Source: Bacteroidales bacterium
Lineage (GTDB): Bacteria > Bacteroidota > Bacteroidia > Bacteroidales > P3
Reading direction: 5' to 3'
Assembly (NCBI GenBank): GCA_017480525.1
Contig: JAFVAM010000098.1
Coordinates: 1-50,143 of the forward strand
Length of the DNA: 50,143 nucleotides
The notes beneath the pieces were generated by a model that saw nothing but the letters and a program-made list of their open reading frames with translations, did no database searches and was not told the origin of the DNA. Of the stretch, positions 16,561 through 27,190 are shown in pieces. Position numbers and translations under genes: made by a program. Numbering within the stretch: the stretch's first letter is position 1; each line of letters opens with the position of its first letter.

Positions 16561-17316
16561 TTGAAAGAGAACATCTATTTTATAACGGATGCCCACCTTG
16601 GCAGCGGCGCCGACACACGTGAACGGGAGGCAGAGCTGTGTAGTCTGCTCGACGAGATTGAACCCCATTGCAAGACGCTCATGCTTCTCGGTGACATTTT
16701 CGACTTCTGGTTCTCCTATCGCTACCTTGTCCCTCGTGGCTTCGTCCGCTTGCTGGGCAAACTGGCCGAATTGGCCGACAAAGGCACCGAGATACACTTC
16801 TTCATCGGCAACCATGACATGTGGGTATTCGACTATTTGACCCAAGAGTTCGGCGCCGTGGTTCACGACGACCCTGTGGCAATGAATCTCTTCGGGAAAC
16901 GCGTGCTGATAGGTCATGGCGACGGGCTGGGGCATACGGACCGTTGGTTCGACTTTGTCCGCCTGTTTTTCCGCAGCCGCTTTTGCCAGCGTCTGTTCAA
17001 GATGCTCCCTTCGTCGTTCACCTTTGGCATTGCCCATCGTTGGAGCGACGGCAACAAGCGCAAACATGCCAAAAGCGACATGCTGCACTATCTTGGCGAC
17101 GACAAAGAGGGCATCGTCATCTACTGCAAAGAGCGTTTGAAAATGGAACATTTCGACTACTGCGTCTTTGGACATCGGCATACGCCGTTGACACGAGACC
17201 TGGGGGATGGCTGTACCTATGTGAACGTGGGCGACTGGTTCCACAACCGCAACTACGCCGTGATGACCGCTGATGGAAACTTGGAAATCAGAGACTACCG
17301 AACTACCCTTACATAA
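16561..17316 (+). CDS. lpxH: UDP-2,3-diacylglucosamine pyrophosphatase (LpxH-type)
   Basis: Releases UMP from UDP-2,3-diacylglucosamine in lipid A synthesis. A metallophosphoesterase of 251 residues with all five metal motifs: TDAHLGS near the N-terminus, LLGDIFDFWF, IGNHDMWVFD, IGHGDGLGHTD and CVFGHRHTPL. The reading frame has no ATG in a sensible place; TTG at 16561 starts the protein one helix before the DxH motif, matching family length (about 240-250). The longer ATG form (16456) would read through the EnvC-like gene and the repeat spacer. The 3' end overlaps the convergent OppA-type gene by 22 bp. Confidence 0.9.
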   Translation: MKENIYFITDAHLGSGADTREREAELCSLLDEIEPHCKTLMLLGDIFDFWFSYRYLVPRGFVRLLGKLAELADKGTEIHFFIGNHDMWVFDYLTQEFGAVVHDDPVAMNLFGKRVLIGHGDGLGHTDRWFDFVRLFFRSRFCQRLFKMLPSSFTFGIAHRWSDGNKRKHAKSDMLHYLGDDKEGIVIYCKERLKMEHFDYCVFGHRHTPLTRDLGDGCTYVNVGDWFHNRNYAVMTADGNLEIRDYRTTLT

Positions 17317-18857
17317 CGCAGGTCCAGATTGTTCATCGCATTGGAACGCAGCCCATGGACGTTCTTGTGGGTGAAGTGTAGAATTTGGTCGTAGTAGAGC
17401 ACCATGACCGGGGCGTCAGTCATTACAAGGCTGTCGATAGTCTGGTAGAGGCGTATGCGCTCCTCAGTGTTGGTGCAGCTGCGAGCCTGGGAATAGAGTT
17501 TTGTCACCTGAGGATTGTCGTAGCGTGTGTAATTGGGTCCTGCAGGTGTGCGGTTTGGACCATAGAAGAGAGACAGATAGTTTTCTGCATCGGGATAGTC
17601 GGCCACCCATGAACCCCTGAACCACTCGCTCTTGCCTTGTGCCATCTGCTCTCGCAATGCAGCCGGCGGGTTGACGTCTACCTGAATGTCGAGGCCGAGG
17701 AGGCCGAGTTGCTGTTGTATGTATTTGCAGAGGTCGAGGTAGTTGGCTGTGGTGGAGAGTTTGAACTTGGGCAACCCCTCTCCGTTTGGATAGCCCGCCT
17801 CGGCGAGGAGCCGTTTGGCGCGTTCGGGGTTGTAGTCGTAACCGCAGTCGCTGTAGCCGGGCAGGCCTCGGGGTATGAAGCCTCCGAGACCGGGAGCACC
17901 GATGTTGTTGCGCAGGAAGCGCATCATCTTCTTGCGGTCGAAGCCGCAGGAGATGGCCTGGCGGAGACGGCGGTCGTGGAGGATGCTGTTGGCATTCTCC
18001 ATATCGAAACCGAGGTACTCGGTATTGAGATAGGGCGTGCTTTCCATGTCGATGCGGCCGGCGTATTTCTCTTTCAGTTGACCGTCGAGGGTGAGGATTT
18101 CGTCCTTGTAGCTGGCGTCGAGAGAGTTCATGAAATCCAGATTGCCTTTGGCGAATTCAAGGAAGACAGTGTGGCGGTCGACGATGAAGGTGACGGCTAC
18201 AGCGTCAAGGTAGGGCAGGGGAGTACCATCCTCGTCCCGTTCAAAATAGTCGGTGTTCTTGCGCAGCACCAGCTTCACTCCCTCTTTCCAATATTGGAAA
18301 CGGAAGGGTCCCGTGCCACAAGGGTGCGAGCGGAAGTCTTTGCCGTAGCGTTCCACCTCCTCGCGTGGAACCACGGAACAATAGACCATCCCCAGCATGG
18401 GGAGGAATGGGGCAAAAGGCTCGCGAAGGTGTATGGTGAAAGTGGTGTCGTCGATAGCAGTGAAATGCTCCACATTGCTGAAAATCCATGCGCCTGGAGA
18501 GGCCACGGTGGGGTCGACTATGCGGCTGAAACTATAGGCGAAGTCGGCAGCGGTGACGGCACGTCCGTTGTGGAAATGGACATCGCCCCTCAGGATAAAG
18601 GTGTAGTCGAGGCCGTCGGGGCTTATGCTCCAGCGTTTGGCGATGCAGGGTTGTACCTGTAGGGCGGTGTCCAACTGGATAAGTCCGTTGTATAGTTGGC
18701 GGCAGCCCCAGATGATGCTCTGGTCCTTTGCAAAGGCGGGGTCGAGGGTGGCGATACCGGCGCTCTCGTTGTATCGGAAAATCATTTTGTCCTCGTGCCG
18801 GTGTCCGGAGCATCCGAGGAACAGCAGAGGCAGTAGGAGGAAAGGGAGGCGTTTCAT
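17295..18857 (-). CDS. Peptide-type ABC transporter substrate-binding lipoprotein (OppA/DppA family)
   Basis: A 520-residue SBP_bac_5 lipoprotein. The signal MKRLPFLLLPLLFLGC gives a lipobox Cys at 16. Family features: STDLDPAF-like IATLDPAFAKDQ, the LIQLDTALQVQPCIAKRW…SPDG block, TFILRGDVHFHNGR, YSFSRIVDP, and NPERAKRLLAEAGYPNGEG. It should capture peptides or similar oligomers in the periplasm, but no permease or ATPase genes are near. Start at 18857 is chosen for the lipoprotein signal; the frame stays open upstream inside the deaminase gene. It overlaps that gene's stop by 4 bp (ATGA), and converges with lpxH. Confidence 0.92.
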   Translation of the reverse strand: MKRLPFLLLPLLFLGCSGHRHEDKMIFRYNESAGIATLDPAFAKDQSIIWGCRQLYNGLIQLDTALQVQPCIAKRWSISPDGLDYTFILRGDVHFHNGRAVTAADFAYSFSRIVDPTVASPGAWIFSNVEHFTAIDDTTFTIHLREPFAPFLPMLGMVYCSVVPREEVERYGKDFRSHPCGTGPFRFQYWKEGVKLVLRKNTDYFERDEDGTPLPYLDAVAVTFIVDRHTVFLEFAKGNLDFMNSLDASYKDEILTLDGQLKEKYAGRIDMESTPYLNTEYLGFDMENANSILHDRRLRQAISCGFDRKKMMRFLRNNIGAPGLGGFIPRGLPGYSDCGYDYNPERAKRLLAEAGYPNGEGLPKFKLSTTANYLDLCKYIQQQLGLLGLDIQVDVNPPAALREQMAQGKSEWFRGSWVADYPDAENYLSLFYGPNRTPAGPNYTRYDNPQVTKLYSQARSCTNTEERIRLYQTIDSLVMTDAPVMVLYYDQILHFTHKNVHGLRSNAMNNLDLRYVRVVR

Positions 18858-19978
18858 TTTTGGTATACGATTTTGCCGTCCACAAGTGTCATGCGCACAT
18901 TTTCGCCGTGGGAGGTATAGACGAGGTCTGAGACATTCAAGGCTTCGGACAGGAAAAGGTCGGCGGGCTGGCCGGCAAGGAGCGTCTGGCTGGCTGTGGC
19001 TGTGGCGAGAATCTGGGCTGCCGGCACCACCGTGGGGTCGCCGCGCCACCCTTTCTGGAGAAGGGTGGACACTTTCATGACCTCTACCATGTCGAGGTTG
19101 TTGCTCGAGGCGCTGCCGTCGGTACCCAGCGCCACACGGGCGCCGGCCTCGAGAAGTTCAAGCATGGGGAATCGGTACCCGCTGCCGAGTTTGAGGTTTG
19201 AATTGGGGCAGTGCACACAGGTGATATGATGCTCGCCGATGAGGCGTATCTCTCTGTCGGATAGGTGTAGGCAGTGCGCCGCGATAATGGTGTCGCCCAA
19301 TAGGTCGAGTATGCCGAGCCTGTCCAGCAGCTCCCACGGGCGGCATCCATATTGGGCCAGGCAATTGTCCACCTCTTTCTGCGTCTCGCTCATGTGGATG
19401 TGCATGGGCAGATGCAGCGCATGGCAGGCTGCCGCCGAGCGGCGCAGTCCGTCCTCGCTGACGGCGTATACCGAATGTGGCGCTATGGAGTAGGACACGC
19501 GCTGCGAAGGGTGGGTGAGGAGGTCGACAACCTCCGGGTCGTCGAGTTCCTTGGCATCGTTGAAAACGTTGTAGCCGAGGCGGGCTTTGATGCCGCTTTC
19601 TTCCACGGCTTTCGCCATGGAGGAAAGGCGGAAATACATGTCATTGAAGAAGGTGGTTCCGCTGGCCAGCATCTCGCGGCAGGCCTGCAAGGTCCCTTGG
19701 TATACGAGTTCGTCGGTGAGGCGTCGCTCGGCGGGCCAGATGTAGTCGTTGAGCCACACGTCGAGCGGCTGGTCGTCGCCAAGCCCACGAAAGAGCGTCA
19801 TGGGGGCATGGGAGTGCATGTTGTGCAGTCCGGGATAGGCTGCCAGTCCTGTGCAGTCGACGGCCTCAAATCCGCAGGTCGCGGTGCCTGCCGGGTGTAT
19901 GCTATTAATAACACTGCCGTCGATGGTTATATCAACGGCAGTGCCATTTAGTTGTACGTTGTGGAGAAGAATGCTCAT
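18854..19978 (-). CDS. Amidohydrolase, MtaD/SAH-deaminase type
   Basis: A 374-residue metal-dependent deaminase of the 5-methylthioadenosine/S-adenosylhomocysteine deaminase group. Seen: PGLHNMHSHAPMTLFRGL with the metal HxH at 55/57, MHIHMSETQKEV, IIAAHCLHLSD, VHCPNSNLKLGSG and LGTDGSASSNNLDMVEVM with the metal Asp. The C-terminus returns to the small beta-sandwich (VDGKIVYQK). It may recycle modified nucleosides; guanine or other purine deaminases are alternatives. The ATG overlaps the atpC stop by 4 bp and the stop overlaps the OppA-type gene by 4 bp, so all are likely made from the atpDC transcript. Confidence 0.9.
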   Translation of the reverse strand: MSILLHNVQLNGTAVDITIDGSVINSIHPAGTATCGFEAVDCTGLAAYPGLHNMHSHAPMTLFRGLGDDQPLDVWLNDYIWPAERRLTDELVYQGTLQACREMLASGTTFFNDMYFRLSSMAKAVEESGIKARLGYNVFNDAKELDDPEVVDLLTHPSQRVSYSIAPHSVYAVSEDGLRRSAAACHALHLPMHIHMSETQKEVDNCLAQYGCRPWELLDRLGILDLLGDTIIAAHCLHLSDREIRLIGEHHITCVHCPNSNLKLGSGYRFPMLELLEAGARVALGTDGSASSNNLDMVEVMKVSTLLQKGWRGDPTVVPAAQILATATASQTLLAGQPADLFLSEALNVSDLVYTSHGENVRMTLVDGKIVYQK

Positions 19979-20211
19979 TGAACGAGGATTAGAAGGTCGT
20001 TTTGCTGTCCTTTGACCACTCCGCCGCGTATGGCGATGGTCTGTTCCTCGTCGTTGGGTTTCACAATCCTTATCTCTCCGTTGTCGAGTGCCGAGATGAT
20101 GGGGGCATGGTTCTGCAGGATTTCAAATTTGCCACCTGTACCAGGCAGCTGCACCAACTTGGCCTCGCCTTCAAAGAGCGCTCCGTCGGGTTTGGTTATC
20201 TTGACTTTCAT
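19975..20211 (-). CDS. atpC: F-type ATP synthase epsilon subunit, short form
   Basis: A 78-residue protein that corresponds only to the N-terminal beta-sandwich of the epsilon subunit (MKVKITKPDGALFEGEAKLV, QLPGTGGKFEILQNHAPIIS, IRGGVVKGQQNDLLILVQ). The C-terminal helical hairpin, which inhibits ATP hydrolysis in many bacteria, is missing; short forms of about 80 residues are normal in Bacteroidetes. It is 28 bp downstream of atpD. The remaining ATP synthase genes are not in the window. Confidence 0.94.
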   Translation of the reverse strand: MKVKITKPDGALFEGEAKLVQLPGTGGKFEILQNHAPIISALDNGEIRIVKPNDEEQTIAIRGGVVKGQQNDLLILVQ

Positions 20212-20239
20212 ACTCTTCCCTTGTGCTTATCGCCCGACA

Positions 20240-21769
<1,530 letters not shown>

Positions 21770-21783
21770 CTAAAAACGCGGTG

Positions 21784-21791
21784 CAAAGATA
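21784..21791 (-). promoter_or_regulatory. atpD: Probable -7 element for atpD
   Basis: TATCTTTG on the minus strand, 39 bp before the atpD ATG. The -33 region at the expected distance is not TTTG, so only half of the promoter is supported. Confidence 0.45.
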
Positions 21792-21845
21792 CAAATTTTT
21801 TTCTTCTTGTAAGTTTTTTTTTTATTGAACCGCCATTTTTTTTAT

Positions 21846-21896
21846 TTTTCGCCCTCCACTTTACGTTCTCCACCCTCCATTCGCTATTCGTTCTCC
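21846..21896. repeat. Degenerate heptad-period spacer at the 3' end of nfnAB
   Basis: Read on the plus strand: CTCCACT, TTACGTT, CTCCACC, CTCCATT, CGCTATT, CGTTCTC, a 7-bp period. It abuts and slightly overlaps the nfnAB stop codon (21884-21886), and resembles the array inside the same gene at 23829. Confidence 0.6.
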
Positions 21897-24163
21897 AGTG
21901 CCTGCATGATGGCCTTGGCCGCTTTCCTGCCGGCTCCCATGGCCAGTATGACGGTGGCGGCACCGCTGACGGCGTCGCCGCCCGCGAAGATAAGCTTGCG
22001 GCTCGTCCGCCCGTCCCCGTCGGCTTTGATGCCGCCCCATGCCTCACATTCGAGGCCGGGGGTGGTGGTGCGGATGAGCGGGTTGGGACTCGTGCCGAGG
22101 GCGGCAACGATGGTGTCGGCCTCGATGTCGGTCTCGCTGCCCTCGATGGTCTTGAAGCTGCGCCGTCCCTTGGCGTCGGCTTCGCCCATCTCCATCTTGA
22201 TGCAACGCAAGGCGCGCACGGTGCCGTCCTCGTTGCCGAGGATTTCCACCGGTGCCGTCTGGAACATGAATTGCACACCCTCTTCCATGGCGTGGTGCAC
22301 CTCTTCGCGGCGGGCCGGCATGTCCTGCTGGCCGCGACGGTAGACCACCGTCACCTCGCTGCCCAGGCGCAGCGCAGTGCGCGCGGCGTCCATGGCCACG
22401 TTGCCGCCACCCACCACCACGACCTTCTTGCCCAGGAAAATGGGCGTGTCGTAGTGCTCGTCGTAGCCGTGCATAAGGTTTGTTCGCGTCAGCAGCTCGT
22501 TGGCACTGATGACACCGATCAGCGTCTCTCCTCTCACGCCCATGAACTTCGGCAGCCCTGCACCGCTGGCTATGTAGACGGCGTCGTATTCCATCTCGCT
22601 GAAGAGCTGGTCGATGGTGATGCTTTTGCCGATGATGACGTTGGTGCGTATCTCCACGCCGAGGCGGCGCAGGTTCTCTATCTCTGGCTCCACCACTTTC
22701 TGCTTCGGCAGGCGAAACTCGGGAATGCCGTATACCAGCACACCCCCTGCGTGGTGCAGGGCCTCGAACACCGTGACCTGGTAGCCCCGCTTGGCGAGGT
22801 CGCCCGCGCAGGTCAGTCCGCTGGGTCCGCTGCCGACCACGGCGACTTTGCGGCCGGCAGGGTAGCACTGGCTCTGCGGCTTCGACTTCGCGCGGTGGTT
22901 GTCGGACACGAAGCGCTCCAGCGCCCCGATGGCTATCGCCTCTCCTTTCGCACCCATCACGCAGCTGCCTTCGCACTGCGTCTCCTGCGGACACACGCGT
23001 CCGCAAACCGCCGGCAGCGCCGAATCCATGCTTATTGTGACGTAGGCCTGGTTGAAGTTCTCGTCCTTGATGTTCGCTATGAAACGCGGTATGTTGATGC
23101 CCACGGGGCAGGCCTCCACGCAGCGCGGCTTCTTGCACTGCAGGCAGCGGTGGGCTTCCGCTATGGCCTGGCGCTCCGTGAAGCCGAAGGACACCTCGTC
23201 GAAGTTCCTGGCGCGTTCTGCCGGGTCCTGCTCCTGCGCTCGCTGCCGTTGGCCGGCCTCCTTCATGGCCGCGTCCACTGCGGGGGCCAGGTTGCAGTGG
23301 TGTCCGCTCTCGCTCGTCGCTATGCGGTAGCGTCGCGCGTCGGGCGTCTTCAACTTCCGCCCCGCCGCGTCGAAGTCCACCAGGTGGCCGTCGAACTCCG
23401 GACCGTCCACGCAGCAGAATTTCACCTCGTTGCCCACCCTCACGCGGCAGGCACCGCACATGCCCGTGCCGTCCACCATCATGCAGTTCAGGCTCACGAT
23501 GGTGGGGAGGTTGTATTTTTTCGTCGTCAGGCTCACGAACTTCATCATCGGCAGCGGCCCAATGGCCACGCAGTGGCTGTACTCGATGCCGCTCTGGCAC
23601 AGCTCTTCCACCTTGGCAGTGACCAGCCCGTGCTCGCCGTAGCTCCCGTCGTCGGTCATGATGTGCAGGTTGTGGCACACTGCGCGCAGCTCGTCCTCGT
23701 AGAAGAGCAGGTCCTTCGACCGCGCACCGATAATCACATCGGTCGGAATTCCCTGACGGAAAGCCCATTTCACCTGTGGAAACACCGGCGCGATGCCCAC
23801 GCCACCCGCAACGAAAAGCACCCTTTTCACCCCCCGTTCTCCGTCTTCCACTCTCCGCTCTTCGTTTATCGCGATGAGCTCGCTCGGCTTGCCCAGGGGG
23901 CCGACGATGGTATAGAGGTCGTCGCCCTCCTTCATGGCGGCAAGCTGGCGTGTCGTCTCGCCCACCACCTGGAAGACGATGACGATAGACTGCCGCTGGT
24001 ACACAATATCGCTGATGGTGAGCGGGATGCGCTCACCTTTCTCATGGGGGATGACGATGACGAACTGGCCCGGTTTCCCGCTGAGCGAAATCCATGGCGC
24101 GTGAATTTCCATCCTGTATATCTCGTGGCTGTTCAGCAGCCGCTTGCTGATGATTTCGTACAT
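21884..24163 (-). CDS. Fused NfnA-NfnB: NADH-dependent ferredoxin:NADP+ oxidoreductase
   Basis: One 759-residue chain joining both subunits of the flavin-bifurcating transhydrogenase. The first part (1-290) is NfnA-like: FAD/NAD-binding fold, LFVAGGVGIAPVF and a [2Fe-2S] site with Cys227, 236, 239 and 250/251. The second part (about 320-759) is NfnB/GltD-like: [4Fe-4S] Cys340, 343, 348, 352 and Cys387, 391, 397, 401, FAD motif VVGSGPSGL and NAD(P) motif VVVGGGNVAMDAA. The role is to interconvert NADH, NADPH and reduced ferredoxin. Databases often name such fusions dihydroorotate dehydrogenase B / glutamate synthase small chain. Residues ~99-113 form a charged insertion encoded by a heptad-repeat tract. 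Confidence 0.92.
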   Translation of the reverse strand: MYEIISKRLLNSHEIYRMEIHAPWISLSGKPGQFVIVIPHEKGERIPLTISDIVYQRQSIVIVFQVVGETTRQLAAMKEGDDLYTIVGPLGKPSELIAINEERRVEDGERGVKRVLFVAGGVGIAPVFPQVKWAFRQGIPTDVIIGARSKDLLFYEDELRAVCHNLHIMTDDGSYGEHGLVTAKVEELCQSGIEYSHCVAIGPLPMMKFVSLTTKKYNLPTIVSLNCMMVDGTGMCGACRVRVGNEVKFCCVDGPEFDGHLVDFDAAGRKLKTPDARRYRIATSESGHHCNLAPAVDAAMKEAGQRQRAQEQDPAERARNFDEVSFGFTERQAIAEAHRCLQCKKPRCVEACPVGINIPRFIANIKDENFNQAYVTISMDSALPAVCGRVCPQETQCEGSCVMGAKGEAIAIGALERFVSDNHRAKSKPQSQCYPAGRKVAVVGSGPSGLTCAGDLAKRGYQVTVFEALHHAGGVLVYGIPEFRLPKQKVVEPEIENLRRLGVEIRTNVIIGKSITIDQLFSEMEYDAVYIASGAGLPKFMGVRGETLIGVISANELLTRTNLMHGYDEHYDTPIFLGKKVVVVGGGNVAMDAARTALRLGSEVTVVYRRGQQDMPARREEVHHAMEEGVQFMFQTAPVEILGNEDGTVRALRCIKMEMGEADAKGRRSFKTIEGSETDIEADTIVAALGTSPNPLIRTTTPGLECEAWGGIKADGDGRTSRKLIFAGGDAVSGAATVILAMGAGRKAAKAIMQALENE
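23829..23870. repeat. Heptad-period tract inside nfnAB
   Basis: CGTTCTC, CGTCTTC, CACTCTC, CGCTCTT follow one another in the plus strand. On the coding strand they specify the charged peptide EERRVEDGERG (around residues 101-111), between the flavin-binding SELIAI strand and the LFVAGGVG nucleotide loop. The same kind of repeat lies in spacers, so it looks like an in-frame insertion that the protein tolerates. Confidence 0.6.
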
Positions 24164-24255
24164 ATTATATATATTTGTATATTTTCAATTACTTTGTATT
24201 TCGCTCTCCATTCGCGACATCCCCTCGCTCAAAGCCCTTTCCAGCATCCCGTGTG

Positions 24256-24273
24256 GCCACCGCGCGCGGTGGC
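24256..24273. repeat. Perfect 18-bp GC-rich palindrome upstream of nfnAB
   Basis: GCCACCGCGCGCGGTGGC is its own reverse complement. It sits 93-110 bp before the nfnAB ATG (24163), between that gene and the hppA terminator. It could be a dimer-binding site or a small hairpin; nothing in the sequence decides. Confidence 0.6.
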
Positions 24274-24392
24274 AAACCCACATTCTACCATAACGGTGTT
24301 TCCTCCCAAAAATTTTGCCAGACACAAAAAAAAGATGCAACTTCGCAATCCTTCCCTCCTGCGGCCAGCGGCAGCATAAGGTCTTCTCCATG

Positions 24393-24440
24393 CGAAAAAA
24401 GCGGCAGGGGTTTCGTCCGTTGGATGAAACCCCTGCCGAT
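24393..24440 (-). terminator. Factor-independent terminator of hppA
   Basis: CGGCAGGGGTTTC (24402-24414) pairs perfectly with GAAACCCCTGCCG (24426-24438), a 13-bp stem with an 11-nt loop. On the minus strand it is followed by TTTTTT (24400-24395). It begins about 18 bp past the hppA stop. Confidence 0.92.
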
Positions 24441-24457
24441 AAAAGTCTGTCTGGCTG

Positions 24458-26857
24458 CTATTTGATTCTCATCTTGTAGAACGAGCGGTAGACAAAGTAG
24501 AGGGCGATGACGAGGAAGGCGATGCCGAACCAGGGAGCCACGTGGCGGAAGCCCGCGCTGATGGCTATCTCCATGGCCAGCACTCCGAAGAGCGTCGTGA
24601 ACTTGATGATGGGGTTGAGAGCCACGCTGGAGGTGTCCTTGAAGGGGTCGCCCACGGTGTCGCCCACCACGCTGGCGTCGTGCAGCGGGGTACCCTTGGC
24701 CTGCATGTCGACCTCCACCACCTTCTTGGCGTTGTCCCATGCGCCGCCGCCGTTGGCCATGAACATGGCCTGGAAGAGGCCGAAGACAGCTATGGAGATG
24801 AGGTAGGAGATGAAGAGGCAGACGGCGTTCTGTCCGCCGATGCTGTCGGGGCTGGAGAGGCAGGCGAAGGCCAGGGCGAAGCAGAAGATGGCGAAGAAGA
24901 TGTTGATCATGCCGCGCTGGGCGTAGGTGGTGCATATCTTCACCACCTCCTGGCTCTTGGCGGTGTCGGCCTTCTTGGGCGCTTTGGCGTCGAGCTTGAT
25001 GTTGTCCTTGATGTATTCCACGGCGCGGTTGGCACCCGTGGTCACAGCCTGCATGGAGGCACCTGTGAACCAGAAGATGACGCATCCGCCCAGGATGAAG
25101 CCGAGGATGGAATAGGGGTTGAGGAGGTTGAGGATGCTCTCCGGCTCGATGCCGAGGGTCTTCTGAATCATCAGGATGAGGCTGAAAATCATCGTTGTGG
25201 CACCCACAACAGCGGTGCCGATGAGCACGGGTTTCGACGTGGCCTTGAAGGTGTTGCCGGCGCCGTCGTTGGCCTCGAGGTAGTATTTGGCCTTCTCGAA
25301 ATCGGGCTTGAAGCCGAATTCGCTCTCAATCTCGCGCGAAGCCTTTTCGGTGTCGTCCTCGATGAGGGAGAGTTCGTAGACGCTCTGCGCATTGTCGGTC
25401 ACGGGGCCGTAGCTGTCCACGGCGATGGTCACCGGACCCATGCCCAGCATTCCGAAGGCCACGAGGCCGAAAGCGAAGATGGAGGCGTAGGACGGCAGCA
25501 CGGCGCTGAGGTCGAAGCCGGCGGTGAACATATAGGCTATGAGCATCAGCACGAAGAAGACCATGCCGGTCCAGAAGGCGCTCATGTTGCCGGCCACGAG
25601 GCCGCTGAGGATGTTGAGGCTGGGACCGCCCTGCTCCGAAGCCGTGACCACTTCGTGGACATGCTTCGACTTGGGCGAGGTGAAGACCTTGGTGAGTTCG
25701 GGAATGAGGGCCGCGCCGAGGGTGCCGCAGCTGATGATGCCCGCCAGGGCCAGCCACGTGTTGCCCGGCAGGGTGCCTGCCAGCATGAAGTAGGAGGCGC
25801 AGAAGGTGCCGATGATGCTCAGGATGGAGGTGATCCACACCAGCGACGTCAGCGGCTGCTCGAAGTCGAGGTCGTCGGCATTCTTGTATTTCGCGCGGGC
25901 TATCAAGTCATTGATATAATAGGCCAGCACGGAGGCCACGATGCCGAGGATGCGCATGACGAAAATCCACACCAGGAGGGACACCTGGTAGTCGGCGGGG
26001 ACAGCGAGGAGGATGAAGCTCACGAGGGCCACGCCGGTGACGCCGTAGGTCTCGAAACCGTCGGCCGTGGGGCCGATGCTGTCGCCCGCGTTGTCGCCTG
26101 TGCAGTCGGCGATGACGCCGGGGTTGCGCGGGTCGTCCTCGCCGATTTTGAAGACCACCTTCATGAGGTCGCTTCCGATGTCGGCAATCTTGGTGAAGAT
26201 GCCGCCGGCGATGCGCAGGGCGCTGGCGCCGAGGCTCTCGCCGATGGCGAAGCCGATGAAACAGCTGCCTGCCAGGTTCTCCGGCATCAGCAGCAGGATG
26301 ACCAGCATCAGCACCAGCTCGATGCAGATGAGCACAATGCCGATGCTCATGCCCGCACGCAGGGGGTTGTTGAGCAGGTCGAGGGGACGGCGGCGCAGGC
26401 TGGCGAAAGCCATGCGGGCGTTGGCGAAGGTGTTCATCCTCACGCCGAACCACGCCACTCCGTAGCTGCCGAGGATGCCCACCACCGTCCATCCGAGGAT
26501 GAGCAGCACACTGCCTGCGGGCATGCCCTGCAGCAGGCCGAAATAGAGGGCCATGGCGGCCCCGATGAAGACGAAGAGGAGCAGGAGGAACTTGCCCTGC
26601 TGCTTGAGATAGGTGCTGCAGGTCTTGAAGATGACGTTGCCGATTTCAAGCATCGACTTGTGCGCTTTCAGCTGTTTCACCTTGTTGAACTGCCAGAAAC
26701 CGAACAATAGGCCCAGCACCACCACGGCAAAGCCCCACCAGAGGATCGATGCATCCTTGGTCTGGGCAAAACCTTGCGGCATTTTGAGGTCGGCCTCGCT
26801 GGCAAAGGACAAAATGGGCGTCGCCAGCGCCAGAAGAGTTAATGTTATTTTTTTCAT
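24458..26857 (-). CDS. hppA: Membrane-bound ion-pumping pyrophosphatase
   Basis: Couples hydrolysis of pyrophosphate to export of H+ or Na+. A 799-residue, ~16-helix protein with the acidic loops DNAGDSIGPTADGFETYGVT and DPFKDTSSVALNPI, and the GEDDPRNPGVIADCTGDNAG catalytic segment. Lys follows GNTF (GNTFKAT), the position where Lys marks K+-independent pumps; K+-dependent ones have Ala. This suggests K+ independence, by inference. The start MKKITLTLLALATPILSFAS resembles a signal peptide and is typical of the long Bacteroidetes form; the frame extends to 26902 but the promoter at 26900-26930 excludes that. It has a strong terminator after it, so it is monocistronic. Confidence 0.96.
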   Translation of the reverse strand: MKKITLTLLALATPILSFASEADLKMPQGFAQTKDASILWWGFAVVVLGLLFGFWQFNKVKQLKAHKSMLEIGNVIFKTCSTYLKQQGKFLLLLFVFIGAAMALYFGLLQGMPAGSVLLILGWTVVGILGSYGVAWFGVRMNTFANARMAFASLRRRPLDLLNNPLRAGMSIGIVLICIELVLMLVILLLMPENLAGSCFIGFAIGESLGASALRIAGGIFTKIADIGSDLMKVVFKIGEDDPRNPGVIADCTGDNAGDSIGPTADGFETYGVTGVALVSFILLAVPADYQVSLLVWIFVMRILGIVASVLAYYINDLIARAKYKNADDLDFEQPLTSLVWITSILSIIGTFCASYFMLAGTLPGNTWLALAGIISCGTLGAALIPELTKVFTSPKSKHVHEVVTASEQGGPSLNILSGLVAGNMSAFWTGMVFFVLMLIAYMFTAGFDLSAVLPSYASIFAFGLVAFGMLGMGPVTIAVDSYGPVTDNAQSVYELSLIEDDTEKASREIESEFGFKPDFEKAKYYLEANDGAGNTFKATSKPVLIGTAVVGATTMIFSLILMIQKTLGIEPESILNLLNPYSILGFILGGCVIFWFTGASMQAVTTGANRAVEYIKDNIKLDAKAPKKADTAKSQEVVKICTTYAQRGMINIFFAIFCFALAFACLSSPDSIGGQNAVCLFISYLISIAVFGLFQAMFMANGGGAWDNAKKVVEVDMQAKGTPLHDASVVGDTVGDPFKDTSSVALNPIIKFTTLFGVLAMEIAISAGFRHVAPWFGIAFLVIALYFVYRSFYKMRIK

Positions 26858-26899
26858 AGTGAGTGATTTATTGTTTCCTATCTCTAAAAATTCGAGATA

Positions 26900-26930
26900 C
26901 AAATATATCCATTTTTGTTAAAATAGCAAA
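26900..26930 (-). promoter_or_regulatory. hppA: Promoter of hppA
   Basis: On the minus strand TTTG (26930-26927), 19 bp, TATATTTG (26907-26900). Both boxes and spacing match the Bacteroidetes consensus, about 43 nt before the ATG at 26857. Confidence 0.8.
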
Positions 26931-27190
26931 AAAAAAGTTTGAAAAACTTATCAACCGCCCACCCCCACTCCCTTGCCGCCGCAGGGCGGCCGCTCCAAAA
27001 AAAACACACACCAGCGGTCGCGCCGCCTTCCTCTTCTGCAAATTCCACCCCCCGTTGTAGCGGCCGGACACTCGCCCCTGCGGCTGTGAAGTGTGCAATT
27101 TTTTGTTACACTTTGCCGTCTCCGGCCCCCTGAAGCCCATGAAAAGCATAATGTGCTGGTACACAAGCAGTCATCGACATACCATCGCCA

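Noticed and set aside
24542..26710. A 722-codon plus-strand frame opposite hppA
   Set aside because: Shadow of the conserved pyrophosphatase; repetitive Glu/Asp/Gly/His composition mirrors the codon pattern of the real gene.
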